64,000 nucleotides of DNA, taken from contig JODP01000008.1 in assembly GCA_000719025.1 (NCBI GenBank), forward strand, positions 208,160 to 272,159, written 5' to 3'. The notes below the pieces were generated by a model that was given only the letters and a program-made list of their open reading frames with translations, was not told the origin of the DNA and searched no databases. Positions 52,838 to 61,407 of this stretch are shown here, piece by piece. A program made the position numbers and the translations under genes. The number at the start of each line of letters is the position of its first letter. Positions within the stretch are counted from its first letter, which is position 1. Source of the stretch: Kineosporia aurantiaca JCM 3230 (GTDB taxonomy: Bacteria > Actinomycetota > Actinomycetes > Actinomycetales > Kineosporiaceae).

Positions 52838-54036
52838 GCGACCTCGTCCGTCCGGTCCGCCTCTCCGGGGTCGACCTGCTCGACCTCGGTCTGCTCGGGA
52901 TCCGGATCCGCAAGGTCCGGGCCGCCCTGTCCGCCCTCGGCATCTCGATCGGTATCGCCACGATGCTGGTGGTCACCGGCATCCCGGCCTCCAGTCAGCA
53001 TCATCTGCTGGAGCAACTGTCCGCCCTCGGCACGAACACCCTGCAGGCGGGTCCGGCGCCCGGCCAGGACCCGCCCCCGTTGCTGCCGGAGCAGGCCATG
53101 TCGATGGTGGCCCGGATCGGCCCGGTGATCGATGTCAGCGCGGTGGCCAACACCAACACCGTGATCCGCCGCAACGACCGCACCGACCCGGACGACGGGT
53201 CCGGCCTCAGCGTCCTGGCCGCCCGGACCGACCTGCTGCCGGTGCTGAACGCCGAGATGGCGCAGGGACGCTACCTGGACGCCGGGAGCGAGAAGCTGCC
53301 CACCGTCGTGCTCGGTTCGGTGGCGGCCAGCCGGCTGGGTGTCGCCGACCTGTCTCCGGGCAGCGGTTTTCAGGTGGTCATCGACGGTAAGTGGTTCACC
53401 GTGATCGGCGTTCTGCGCAGCATCCCGCTGTCACCCGACATCGACCGCGCGGCCCTGGTCGGCTGGGACGCGGCTCGTACGTTGTTGCGCTTCACCGGTC
53501 ATCCGACGGTGATCTACATGCGGGTCGAGGAAGACCAGATCGAGGCCGTCCGCGGTGTCCTGCCGGCCACCATCGACCCGGAAAGTCCTGCTGACGTCGT
53601 GGTCACCCGGCCCTCGGACGCTCTGGCCGCGAAACGGGTCACCCAGAACAGCTTCTCCGCGCTGTTCCTGGGCCTGGCCGGGGTGGCGCTACTGGTCGGG
53701 GGCATTGGGGTGGCCAACACGATGGTGATCTCGGTGCTCGAGCGGCGCCCGGAGATCGGCCTGCGGCGGGCCCTGGGGGCGAACCGCGGTCAGATCCGGG
53801 CCCAGTTCATCACCGAGTCGATCGCGCTGTCCGCGCTCGGGGGTGTGGCCGGCACCCTGCTGGGCATCCTCGCCACCGCCGGGTACGCGCATGCCCAGGG
53901 GTGGCCGATCGTGGTGCCGGTCGGTCCGGCGCTGGCCGGACTGGGTGGGGCCTTGCTGATCGGGGTGCTGGCCGGGGTCTATCCGGCCGTGCGGGCGGCG
54001 CGGCTGATGCCGACCGAGGCGCTCGCCACCCCGTGA
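52834..54036 (+). CDS. MacB/FtsX-type ABC transporter permease
   Basis: The product is 400 residues with the MacB topology: one N-terminal helix (VRAALSALGISIGIATMLVV), a large outer domain (about 50-270) and three C-terminal helices, with the FtsX motif NTMVISVLERRPEIGLRRALGANRGQIRAQF. Substrate unknown; such pumps export peptides or antibiotics. The two-component system facing the operon probably controls it. Confidence 0.93.
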   Translation: MSDLVRPVRLSGVDLLDLGLLGIRIRKVRAALSALGISIGIATMLVVTGIPASSQHHLLEQLSALGTNTLQAGPAPGQDPPPLLPEQAMSMVARIGPVIDVSAVANTNTVIRRNDRTDPDDGSGLSVLAARTDLLPVLNAEMAQGRYLDAGSEKLPTVVLGSVAASRLGVADLSPGSGFQVVIDGKWFTVIGVLRSIPLSPDIDRAALVGWDAARTLLRFTGHPTVIYMRVEEDQIEAVRGVLPATIDPESPADVVVTRPSDALAAKRVTQNSFSALFLGLAGVALLVGGIGVANTMVISVLERRPEIGLRRALGANRGQIRAQFITESIALSALGGVAGTLLGILATAGYAHAQGWPIVVPVGPALAGLGGALLIGVLAGVYPAVRAARLMPTEALATP

Positions 54037-54054
54037 GCACCTGCCCCCAAAGTT

Positions 54055-54120
54055 CGTGATCATGGACTTCCTCCCCGGGGAGAAAGTCCATGATCACGGG
54101 GAAAGAAGTCCATGATCACG
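54055..54120. repeat. 44-bp near-perfect palindrome plus a third copy of its arm
   Basis: Arms CGTGATCATGGACTT (54055-54069) and its exact complement (54084-54098) enclose the self-complementary CTCCCCGGGGAG (54071-54082). Only one base pair is mismatched in 44 bp. A third arm, again in the complement orientation, follows at 54106-54120. The site lies between convergent genes, so it can terminate both, but the extra copy and its near-perfect symmetry are more than a terminator needs. Confidence 0.8.
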
Positions 54121-54142
54121 GACGGGTGGGCGGGGGAAGGGG

Positions 54143-55687
54143 TTAGTGGGCGATGGTCGGTGGGGCGTCGGGGTCGCGGACCAGGGCGCCGTGGCGCAGC
54201 AGAGCGGCGCTGATCAGCGCCCCGGCCCCGAAGACGACGGCCGACCAGAAGAACGCCGCGGTGTAGCTGTGCAGGCCGGCGGTGGCCTGCACGATCGGGT
54301 CGGCGGCGTTCTTCCCGACCAGGTAGCTGCTCGCCGCGCTGGCCGCGATCGCGCTGAACACCGCGGTGCCGATCGAGCCACCGATCTGCTGGAAGGTGTT
54401 GACGCCGGCTGAGGCGACGCCGGCGTGCTCCGGGTCGACCCCGAGGGTGGCCGCGCTCATTGCCGGGGCCATCACCTGGCCCAGACCCAGGCCCACGACG
54501 ATCAGGCCGGGCAGCACGTGGACCACGTACGAGCTGTCGACCTCGAGCTGGGTGAACCAGAGCATGCCCAGGCAGGCGATCGTGAAGCCGGCGGTGACCG
54601 GCACCTTGACGCCGATCCGCTCGACGATGTTCGGGGCGATCTGGGCCGAGATCACGATGCCGACGATCATCGGCAGGAAGGCCAGGCCGGTGGGCAGCGG
54701 CTTGAAGCCGAGCACGGTGGAGAGGTAGTAGGTCAGGAAGAGGAAGACGCCGAACATGCCGGCGCCGACGAAGCCGATGCTCAGGTACGAGCCGCCGCGG
54801 TTGCGGTCGAGCAGCACGCTGAGCGGGAGCAGGGGGCTGGCGACGCGGGTCTCGACCCAGACGAACAGGGCCAGCAGGATGACGCCGGCGCCGATGAAGC
54901 CGAGGGTCACGGCGCTGGTCCAGCCGTCGCTCTCGGCGTTGCCCAGGCCGTACACGAGAGAGACCAGACCGGCCACGCTGAGCACGGCGCCGGGGATGTC
55001 CAGGCCGTGCGCGTCCCGGTCGCGGATCTGGCGCGGCAGCAGGAGGAAACCGCCGGCGATGGCGACGATCGCGATCGGCAGGTTGACGTAGAGGCACCAG
55101 CGCCAGGACAGGTACTCGGTGAGCGCGCCGCCCAGGATCAGGCCGACCGCGCCACCGGCGCCGGACAGTGCACCGAAGACCGCGAAGGCCCGGCCGCGCT
55201 CGTGCGGATCGGTGAACGTGGTGGTGAGCAGCGACAGGGCGGCCGGGGCGAGCAACGCGCCGAAGACGCCCTGACCGGCCCGGGCGGTGACCAGGAGCTC
55301 GAAAGTGGTTGCGGTGCCGCCGATCGCCGAGGCGCCGGCGAACCCGACCAGGCCGACCAGGAAGGTGGCCTTGCGGCCCAGGATGTCACCCAGCCGTCCG
55401 CCGACCAGCAGCAGCGAGCCGAAGGCGAGGGCGTAGCCGGTGACGATCCACTGCCGGTTGTCGTTGGAGAACCCGATGTCGGCCTGCGCGGTCGGCAGGG
55501 CGATGTTCACGATCGTGGCGTCCAGCACCACCATCAGCTGGGCCAGACAGGCGACGGCGAGAATCCACCAGCGCGCGGAGCTGTGGTCGACGGGCCGGCC
55601 GGCCCCGCGCGGGGCGGGGATGACCGCGTCGGCGGAGGGCTCGACGACCTGCAGGCCCGGGCCGTGGTGGGGCGGAGTCGAAGACAT
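54143..55687 (-). CDS. MFS efflux transporter, EmrB/QacA type
   Basis: The product is 514 residues with about 14 helices. DHA2 marks: LDATIVNIALPTAQADIGFSNDNRQWIVTGYALAFGSLLLVGGRLGDILGRK. Acts as a proton-driven drug exporter. The ATG at 55687 follows AGGAAGAGAAC; an open frame upstream lacks support. The first 65 residues are cytoplasmic and Pro-rich. No regulator gene adjoins it. Confidence 0.93.
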   Translation of the reverse strand: MSSTPPHHGPGLQVVEPSADAVIPAPRGAGRPVDHSSARWWILAVACLAQLMVVLDATIVNIALPTAQADIGFSNDNRQWIVTGYALAFGSLLLVGGRLGDILGRKATFLVGLVGFAGASAIGGTATTFELLVTARAGQGVFGALLAPAALSLLTTTFTDPHERGRAFAVFGALSGAGGAVGLILGGALTEYLSWRWCLYVNLPIAIVAIAGGFLLLPRQIRDRDAHGLDIPGAVLSVAGLVSLVYGLGNAESDGWTSAVTLGFIGAGVILLALFVWVETRVASPLLPLSVLLDRNRGGSYLSIGFVGAGMFGVFLFLTYYLSTVLGFKPLPTGLAFLPMIVGIVISAQIAPNIVERIGVKVPVTAGFTIACLGMLWFTQLEVDSSYVVHVLPGLIVVGLGLGQVMAPAMSAATLGVDPEHAGVASAGVNTFQQIGGSIGTAVFSAIAASAASSYLVGKNAADPIVQATAGLHSYTAAFFWSAVVFGAGALISAALLRHGALVRDPDAPPTIAH

Positions 55688-55827
55688 GTTCTCTTCCTGG
55701 AGACGGGAGGGGTCAGCGGGACCGTCGGCGTGGACCGGAATCGCGCGAGTGGGCATCCGCGCTGTCGCTGAGTTGGCCGTCGGTAATCCGGACATACCGT
55801 CGAGGTCAATGCGCTGCGTTACCAGAA

Positions 55828-56991
55828 ATGACCGGGTTGCGCTGGCGCCGGGCGGATTCACAGGGAACACTGCGGCTGGTGCAAAGATCACTGAGCGCCA
55901 CCAAGAGCCGGACCGCTCTCCACCGTGCAGCGGTGGTCACCGGACAACTGCTGCTGGTCCTGCTCGGGGTCTGGGTGGCGCTGCGGCTCCTGGGGATCGC
56001 CTGGTCGGTGGTCTGGCCCCTGGTCCTGGCCCTGCTGCTGACCACGCTGACTGAACCGCCGGCCCGCTGGTTGCGCAACCACGGCTGGAGACCCACGCTG
56101 GCCGCGATCACCGTCACCGTGGTCGCGCTGCTGATCGTGATCGGCACCCTGGTGCTGATCGTGGTCCCGGTCGCCAATCAGTCCAGCGAGCTGGTGACCG
56201 GGGTGCAGGACGGTATCCAGCAGGCCCGCGACTGGGCCTCGGGCCCGCCCCTGAACCTCGGCGACGACCAGGTGACCAAGGGCATCGACTCGGCGGTGGC
56301 GAAGGTCCAGAGCAGCGTCGGCAGCATCATCACCTTCACCCTGTCCGGGGTGAGCACGGTGGTGAACGGCATCGTCACCGCCGTCGTGGCGATCTTCCTG
56401 ATGTTCTTCTTCCTCAAGGACGGCCACCGGTTCCTGCCCTGGCTCCGGGGCCAGCTGCCCGGGCGCCTGGCCGAGGACGTGCCGATCGTGGCCACCCGCA
56501 GCTGGAACATGCTCGGCTCGTTCGTCCGCTCGCAGGCCTTCGTGGGACTGCTCGACGCGGTCTGCATCGGCATCGGACTGTGGATCGTGGGCGTGCCCCT
56601 GGTGCTGCCGCTGGCCGTGCTGACCTTCGTCGCGGCCTTCGTCCCGATCGTCGGCGCGTTCTTCGCCGGCTTCGTCGCGGTGCTGATCGCCCTGGTCTTC
56701 AACGGCGTCACCGACGCGCTGATCGTGCTCGGCATCATCGTCCTGGTGCAGCAGCTCGAGGGGAACGTCTTCTCCCCGATGATCCAGAGCCGGGGCCTGG
56801 GGCTGCACGCCGGGGTCGTGCTGCTGGCGGTGACGCTGGGCGGGAACCTGGCCGGGATCGTCGGCAGCCTGCTGGCGGTACCGGTCGCCGGGGTGATCGC
56901 GGTGTTCTGGGGGTATCTGCGGGAACAGCTTTCCGAGCCCGAGATTGAGGACGTCGGCCCCGAACCTTCGGGGGATCCGGTCAGCTCGTGA
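55828..56991 (+). CDS. AI-2E-family (PerM) transporter-like protein
   Basis: The product is 387 residues with eight hydrophobic segments and the family pattern: an early helix pair, an outer helical region (NQSSELVTGVQDGIQQARDWA), then FVPIVGAFFAGFVAVLIAL and QQLEGNVFSPMIQSRGLGLHAGVVLLAVTLGG. Members include TqsA and Na+/H+-exchanging PerM relatives; function is uncertain. An ATG at 55828 or a GTG at 55879 may start it. It overlaps the convergent esterase by 11 bp. Confidence 0.88.
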   Translation: MTGLRWRRADSQGTLRLVQRSLSATKSRTALHRAAVVTGQLLLVLLGVWVALRLLGIAWSVVWPLVLALLLTTLTEPPARWLRNHGWRPTLAAITVTVVALLIVIGTLVLIVVPVANQSSELVTGVQDGIQQARDWASGPPLNLGDDQVTKGIDSAVAKVQSSVGSIITFTLSGVSTVVNGIVTAVVAIFLMFFFLKDGHRFLPWLRGQLPGRLAEDVPIVATRSWNMLGSFVRSQAFVGLLDAVCIGIGLWIVGVPLVLPLAVLTFVAAFVPIVGAFFAGFVAVLIALVFNGVTDALIVLGIIVLVQQLEGNVFSPMIQSRGLGLHAGVVLLAVTLGGNLAGIVGSLLAVPVAGVIAVFWGYLREQLSEPEIEDVGPEPSGDPVSS

Positions 56992-57811
56992 GCTGCTCAC
57001 CCAGGAAGCGGAACTGATCCGGAAGCAGACCGCGCCAGTACGGCTGGGTGTGGCCGCCGGGTCCGATGGATCCGGCCGGCTTCACGGTGCAGGCCGCCCG
57101 ATAGCGTTTGGTCTGAGCGCAGAACGGGTCTGACGTGCCGCAGGAAACGCTCAGCGGAATGCCTTTGACGCCCGGCCGGTGGGCCAGCGCGCCCCAGCGG
57201 TCGTAGTCCTCGGGGTCGTCGAACGATCCGGCCGAGGTTGCTCCGGCGCTGGCGAACAGCGCCGGGCTCGAGGCCGCCGCGGCGACGACCGGCCCGAACT
57301 GCCCTCGGCTGGACTGGCGGGCCAGCAGCAGAGCACCGAAACCACCCATTGAATAGCCCATGACGGCCAGACGACTGGTGTCGAAACCCTTCTCGGCCAG
57401 CCTGGGTAGCAGCTCGTCCTTCAGCATGCCCATCGAGTCGTCGCCGGACTTGCGCGGATGCCAGTAGGTTTCGCCGCCGTCCACCGTGACCACGGCGAAC
57501 GGGGTGCCGCCTGCGCTGACGTACTTGGCCAGGTACTCGTGCGCCCGCAGCGCATCGAAGGGGGAGTGGGCGTCGTCCCCCCGACCGTGCAGCATGAGGA
57601 CGACGGGCAGGCCTTCGCGGGCCTGGTCGGGAGGCGTGGCGTAGCCGAAAGTGACTTCGCGACCACGGGCCTCGGAATCGAACGTCTCGTACACCGGACC
57701 GGCGCTTCCGGCGTCCATAATTCCTGATCGGCAGGCGACCAGGCCGCCTCCGGAAACCACGACGCCCGCCGCTCCGGTGAGCAGCAGGCGTCGGGACAGG
57801 CGCGGATTCAC
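56981..57811 (-). CDS. Tat-exported esterase lipoprotein
   Basis: The product is 276 residues starting NPRLSRRLLLTGAAGVVVSGGGLVAC: a twin-arginine motif followed by a lipobox-like cysteine at about 27. The alpha/beta-hydrolase domain has LMLHGRGDD, nucleophile elbow GYSMGG and His in GPGGHTQPYW, like esterase D and antigen-85-type proteins. The GTG at 57811 is 7 bp after the rhamnose mutarotase stop, so it might be carried on the rha transcript. Confidence 0.85.
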   Translation of the reverse strand: MNPRLSRRLLLTGAAGVVVSGGGLVACRSGIMDAGSAGPVYETFDSEARGREVTFGYATPPDQAREGLPVVLMLHGRGDDAHSPFDALRAHEYLAKYVSAGGTPFAVVTVDGGETYWHPRKSGDDSMGMLKDELLPRLAEKGFDTSRLAVMGYSMGGFGALLLARQSSRGQFGPVVAAAASSPALFASAGATSAGSFDDPEDYDRWGALAHRPGVKGIPLSVSCGTSDPFCAQTKRYRAACTVKPAGSIGPGGHTQPYWRGLLPDQFRFLGEQLTS

Positions 57812-57818
57812 ATCGTGA

Positions 57819-58157
57819 TCATAGGGTGCCGAGCTGGTCCTCCAGGTGGAAGACCTCCTCCAGCTGGACGAAACCGGTGTCCGGCCGGGCGTCCCCGAGG
57901 TCGACGAAGAACTCGGCCATCTCGGCCTGCCAGCGGGCGTTCACCTCGGTCGCCTCCATACCGGCCTGCGCGGTCTCGATCGACTCGGTCTCCACGTAGC
58001 CGATCAGCAGGCCGTCCGGCCGCAGGAACAGCGAGTAGTTGTTCCAGCCGGTGTCTTTCAGGGCCCGGAGCATGTCCGGCCAGACCGCCCGGTGCCGGGC
58101 CTTGTACTCTTCCAGCCGCTCGGGGCGGACCTGGAGCTGGAAGCAGACGCGGTGCAT
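57819..58157 (-). CDS. rhaM: L-rhamnose mutarotase
   Basis: The product is 112 residues and almost fully matches the family: MHRVCFQLQVRPERLEEYKARH at the start, WPDMLRALKDTGWNNYSLFL, and a C-terminal VFHLE. It interconverts alpha and beta rhamnose anomers (RhaM, called RhaU in Rhizobium). It follows the importer genes; a hairpin separates it from rhaS. The presence of this gene is the best evidence that the operon's substrate is rhamnose. Confidence 0.94.
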   Translation of the reverse strand: MHRVCFQLQVRPERLEEYKARHRAVWPDMLRALKDTGWNNYSLFLRPDGLLIGYVETESIETAQAGMEATEVNARWQAEMAEFFVDLGDARPDTGFVQLEEVFHLEDQLGTL

Positions 58158-58181
58158 GTGCGGATCCTCCTCCGGGAACGA

Positions 58182-58215
58182 CGCGGCGGCCGGGGAGAGT
58201 TCCCCGGCCGCCGCG
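58182..58215 (-). terminator. Strong hairpin between rhaS and the mutarotase gene
   Basis: A 15-bp stem (58182-58196 with 58201-58215) closes a GAGT loop, 10 bp after the rhaS stop. Inside an operon such a hairpin usually protects the binding-protein mRNA or reduces transcription into the next gene. Either role fits, as binding proteins are needed in excess. Confidence 0.65.
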
Positions 58216-58225
58216 CCCGGCCCGA

Positions 58226-59275
58226 CTAGAAGTTGAAGTCGGCGATGTTGTCCTTGTTGAACGCGGTCGGGTCGCCGAGCAGCACGGTGCCGTCCGCGCC
58301 GACGGTGAAGTCGCCCAGCTCACCGGCGGTGAACTTGTCACCCTCCTTGCCGGTGATCTTGCCGTCGGCCAGGGCGGCCGCCGCGTACGCGGCCAGGGTG
58401 CCCAGGTCGGTCGGGTTCCACAGGTAGAACTCGGCCACGGTGCCGTCGGTGACGAACTTGCGCATCTGGTTCGGGGTGCCGAGGCCGGTCAGGGCCACCT
58501 TGCCCTTGGCCTTGGAGGTGGACAGGTAGCGGGCCGCGGCGGCGATACCGACCGTGGTCGGGCTGATGATGCCCTTCAGGTTCGGGTGAGTCTGCAGCAG
58601 CGCGGCGGTCTTGTCGAACGAGGTCTGGTCGTCGTCGTTGCCGTAGACCGTGTCCACCAGCTTGATGTTCGGGTGGTCGGCGGCCAGGTCCTTCTTCATC
58701 AGGTCGATCCAGGCGTTCTGGTTCGTCGCGTTGGCCGCGGCCGAGAGGATCGCGATCTCGCCGGAGTCCCCGATCTGCTTGGCGATGCCGTCGACCTGCG
58801 CCTTGGCGATGCCCTCGGGGGAGGCCTGGTTGATGAACAGGTCGCGGTACTGCGCCTCGGTGTCGGAGTCGAACGTGACCACCTTGGTGCCGGACTGCTT
58901 GGCCTGGGTCAGCGCCGAGCCGATCGCCTTCGGGTCGTTCGCCGAGATCACGATCGCGCTGGCGTGCTGCTGGGCGGCGGTGTTGATGTACTGCACCTGC
59001 GCGTCCGGGCTGGCCGTCTGCGGGCCGACCTCGGAGTAGGTGCCACCGAGCGCCTCGACCGCCTTCTTACCGCCGGCGTCACTGGCGTCGAAGTACGGGT
59101 TGCCGAGGTTCTTGGGGATGAAGACGACGTTCAGCGCCTTGCTGCTGGAACCGCTGGCGCCGTCCGAGGAACCGGAGCCGGAGTCCGTGTCGGCCTTGCC
59201 GCAGGCGGTCAGGGCGAGCGCCAGGGAGAGGGTGGCCACGCCGAGAGTTGCTGTGCGCCGGGTGAGGGTCCGCAT
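58226..59275 (-). CDS. rhaS: Rhamnose ABC transporter substrate-binding lipoprotein
   Basis: The product is 349 residues: signal with lipobox (LALTAC), Ser/Gly linker and a family 2 sugar-binding fold (VVFIPKNLGNPYFDASDAGGKKAVEALGGTYSEVGP, NAWIDLMKKDLA). It matches the RhaS group of CUT2 importers. AAAGGA lies 10 bp before the ATG at 59275. Genes for both permeases and the ATPase lie upstream in the same operon. Confidence 0.93.
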   Translation of the reverse strand: MRTLTRRTATLGVATLSLALALTACGKADTDSGSGSSDGASGSSSKALNVVFIPKNLGNPYFDASDAGGKKAVEALGGTYSEVGPQTASPDAQVQYINTAAQQHASAIVISANDPKAIGSALTQAKQSGTKVVTFDSDTEAQYRDLFINQASPEGIAKAQVDGIAKQIGDSGEIAILSAAANATNQNAWIDLMKKDLAADHPNIKLVDTVYGNDDDQTSFDKTAALLQTHPNLKGIISPTTVGIAAAARYLSTSKAKGKVALTGLGTPNQMRKFVTDGTVAEFYLWNPTDLGTLAAYAAAALADGKITGKEGDKFTAGELGDFTVGADGTVLLGDPTAFNKDNIADFNF

Positions 59276-59294
59276 GACAGGTAGTCCTTTCACT

Positions 59295-60353
59295 TCACTG
59301 TGATGAACCGACGCTTGCGGGCGTCTGGGAGGGGCGCTTGCCCCGGGTACGCCTGGCGGCTGCGTCGGAGACCCACGCCAGGAGACTGGTGGAGAGCACG
59401 GACAGCACGAGCAGCAGTCCGATGATGATGTTGATGACGTTCACGGTGACGTCCTCCAGCCGCAGGGCACTGGAGAGGACACCGATCAGCAGCACCCCGG
59501 CGATCACGCCGGGCAGCTTGCCCCGGCCACCGAAGATCGACACACCGCCGAGCAGGACGGCAGCGATCACCTGAAGCTCCAGGCCCGTGGCGTTGTCGCC
59601 GCGGGCACTGCCGAACCGCAGGGTGAAGAAGATCCCGGCGAGGGCGGAGACGGCCCCGGTCAGGACGAACAGGATCAGCTTGGTGCGCTTCACGTTGACG
59701 CCGGTGAACTCGGCGGCCTCGGTGCTCAGGCCGATGTCGTAGATCCCCCGGCCGAACGGGGAGAAGTGCAGCAGCGCGATGAAGATCGCCGCCAGGACGA
59801 CGAACACGATCATGAACACCGGGATCCCGGAGGAGCCGATCACCTCGGTGGTCTTGGCCGACCACTTGTCCGGGAAGTCGGTCACCGCAGTGGTTCCCAG
59901 CAGGCCGACGGCGATTCCCCGGTAGAGGGCCAGGGTACCGATCGTCACCGCGAGCGAGGGCAGGCCCACGTAGGCGATCAGGAAACCGTTCACCAGGCCG
60001 CAGATCACGCCGACCAGCAGCGCCAGGATGCAGGCCGGCACCATGCCGACCCCGTGTTCCACGCAGAGCCCGAGAACCGCGCTGGAGAGCCCGACCACGG
60101 ACGCGACCGACAGGTCGATCTCCCCGGTCACGATCACCAGGGTCATCGGGAGCGCGATCAGCAGGACGGTGGTCATGTCGACGAGGATGTACGTCAGGGT
60201 CAGGGTGTCACCGAAGTACGGGACGTTGCTGTAGCCCCAGAAGTAGATGATCAGGACCAGCGCGATCACGCCGGCCTCCCGGCTGAGCAGCAGGCGCCGC
60301 CACAGCGGGTGCGCGTACGAGGGGTAGGTCCTGCTCTGAGTCGTCTCGCTCAT
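59295..60353 (-). CDS. rhaQ: Rhamnose ABC transporter permease
   Basis: The product is 352 residues with about ten helices and the CUT2 permease pattern (TGEIDLSVASVVGLSSAVLG, VIAAVLLGGVSIFGGRGKLPGVIAGVLLIGVL). It forms the channel with the second permease. The N-terminus is cytoplasmic; the C-terminus ends in a basic Arg/Ser tail. It lies 4 bp after rhaP. Confidence 0.92.
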   Translation of the reverse strand: MSETTQSRTYPSYAHPLWRRLLLSREAGVIALVLIIYFWGYSNVPYFGDTLTLTYILVDMTTVLLIALPMTLVIVTGEIDLSVASVVGLSSAVLGLCVEHGVGMVPACILALLVGVICGLVNGFLIAYVGLPSLAVTIGTLALYRGIAVGLLGTTAVTDFPDKWSAKTTEVIGSSGIPVFMIVFVVLAAIFIALLHFSPFGRGIYDIGLSTEAAEFTGVNVKRTKLILFVLTGAVSALAGIFFTLRFGSARGDNATGLELQVIAAVLLGGVSIFGGRGKLPGVIAGVLLIGVLSSALRLEDVTVNVINIIIGLLLVLSVLSTSLLAWVSDAAARRTRGKRPSQTPASVGSSQ

Positions 60354-60357
60354 GGCC

Positions 60358-61407
60358 CTAGTCCCTCGCTTCGATGAGTTTGCGGGCCTGCCGGGCGGCC
60401 AGCACCCGGTCCAGCACGATGGCGGCGATGATCAGCGCGCCGACCAGGGCCTGCTGCCAGAACTCGGAGATCCCGGCGATCGGCAGGGCGCTGTTGATGG
60501 TGACCAGCAGGACCGCGCCGATCGCGGCGCCCCAGGCCGAGCCCGACCCGCCGAAGATCGCCACGCCCCCGACCACCGCGGCCGCCACCGCCTGGAACTC
60601 GATCCCGGTGCCGGCGCTGGAACTCACCGTGCCGTACCGGGCGGCGAACACCACCCCGGCCAGGCCGGCCAGGGCGCCACTCAGGACGAAGGCCCCGATC
60701 ACCCGGCGGCGAACCGGAAGACCGTACAGGACGGCCGCTTCCGGGTCGGAGCCGACGGCGTACAGCTCGCGGCCGGAGCTCGCGGTCTGGAGGTAGTAGC
60801 CGACGGCGAGCACGATCACCAGCGAGACGATGAACAGCACCGGGATCGTGAGGATCTGCTTGGTGCCCAGATTCAGGAAACCGTCGGGCATCTGCGAGGC
60901 GCTGATCAGCTTGGAACCGGCCCAGGTGAGCACGATCCCGCGGAAGATGTACTGCGTGCCCAGGGTGATCACCAGCGAGGGCACGTTGCCGAAACCGACC
61001 ACCACGCCGTTGATCAGGCCCAGGCCGGCGCCGGCGGCGATGCCGATCAGGAAGGCCACGATCGGGTTGATCCCCGGGTGGGCGACGAACAGCTCGCCGG
61101 TCAGCCAGGCGCTCAGGCCGAGGATCGAGCCGACCGACAGGTCGACGTTGCGGGTGACGATCACGACCGTCTGACCGGCGGCCAGCAGCAGCATGATCGA
61201 CGGGGTCAGGAGCAGGTCGCGCCAGCCGGTCGAGCTGAACACGAAGTCCGGGCTCTTGATCGCGGCGGCGGCGATGACGATCAGCAGGACGATCGCGACC
61301 GACAGTTCGCGCGAGCGCAGCACGGTCCGGATCGCCCGGGCCCGGGGGGAGAGCGAACTCGGCTCGACCAGCAGCGTGGTGACGTTCTCGGTGGTGGGGG
61401 TGGTCAT
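60358..61407 (-). CDS. rhaP: Rhamnose ABC transporter permease
   Basis: The product is 349 residues, again a CUT2 permease (RNVDLSVGSILGLSAWLTGEL, VGGVAIFGGSGSAWGAAIGAVLL). The start at 61407 overlaps the stop of the ATPase gene by 4 bp. The rhaP/rhaQ names follow the order ATPase-permease-permease-binding protein used for Rhizobium; the two permeases cannot be told apart by sequence alone here. Confidence 0.92.
   Translation of the reverse strand: MTTPTTENVTTLLVEPSSLSPRARAIRTVLRSRELSVAIVLLIVIAAAAIKSPDFVFSSTGWRDLLLTPSIMLLLAAGQTVVIVTRNVDLSVGSILGLSAWLTGELFVAHPGINPIVAFLIGIAAGAGLGLINGVVVGFGNVPSLVITLGTQYIFRGIVLTWAGSKLISASQMPDGFLNLGTKQILTIPVLFIVSLVIVLAVGYYLQTASSGRELYAVGSDPEAAVLYGLPVRRRVIGAFVLSGALAGLAGVVFAARYGTVSSSAGTGIEFQAVAAAVVGGVAIFGGSGSAWGAAIGAVLLVTINSALPIAGISEFWQQALVGALIIAAIVLDRVLAARQARKLIEARD

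Noticed and set aside
55897..57000. A 370-codon frame opposite the AI-2E-family gene
   Set aside because: Gln/Asp/His-rich shadow product; the opposite strand has the transporter motifs.
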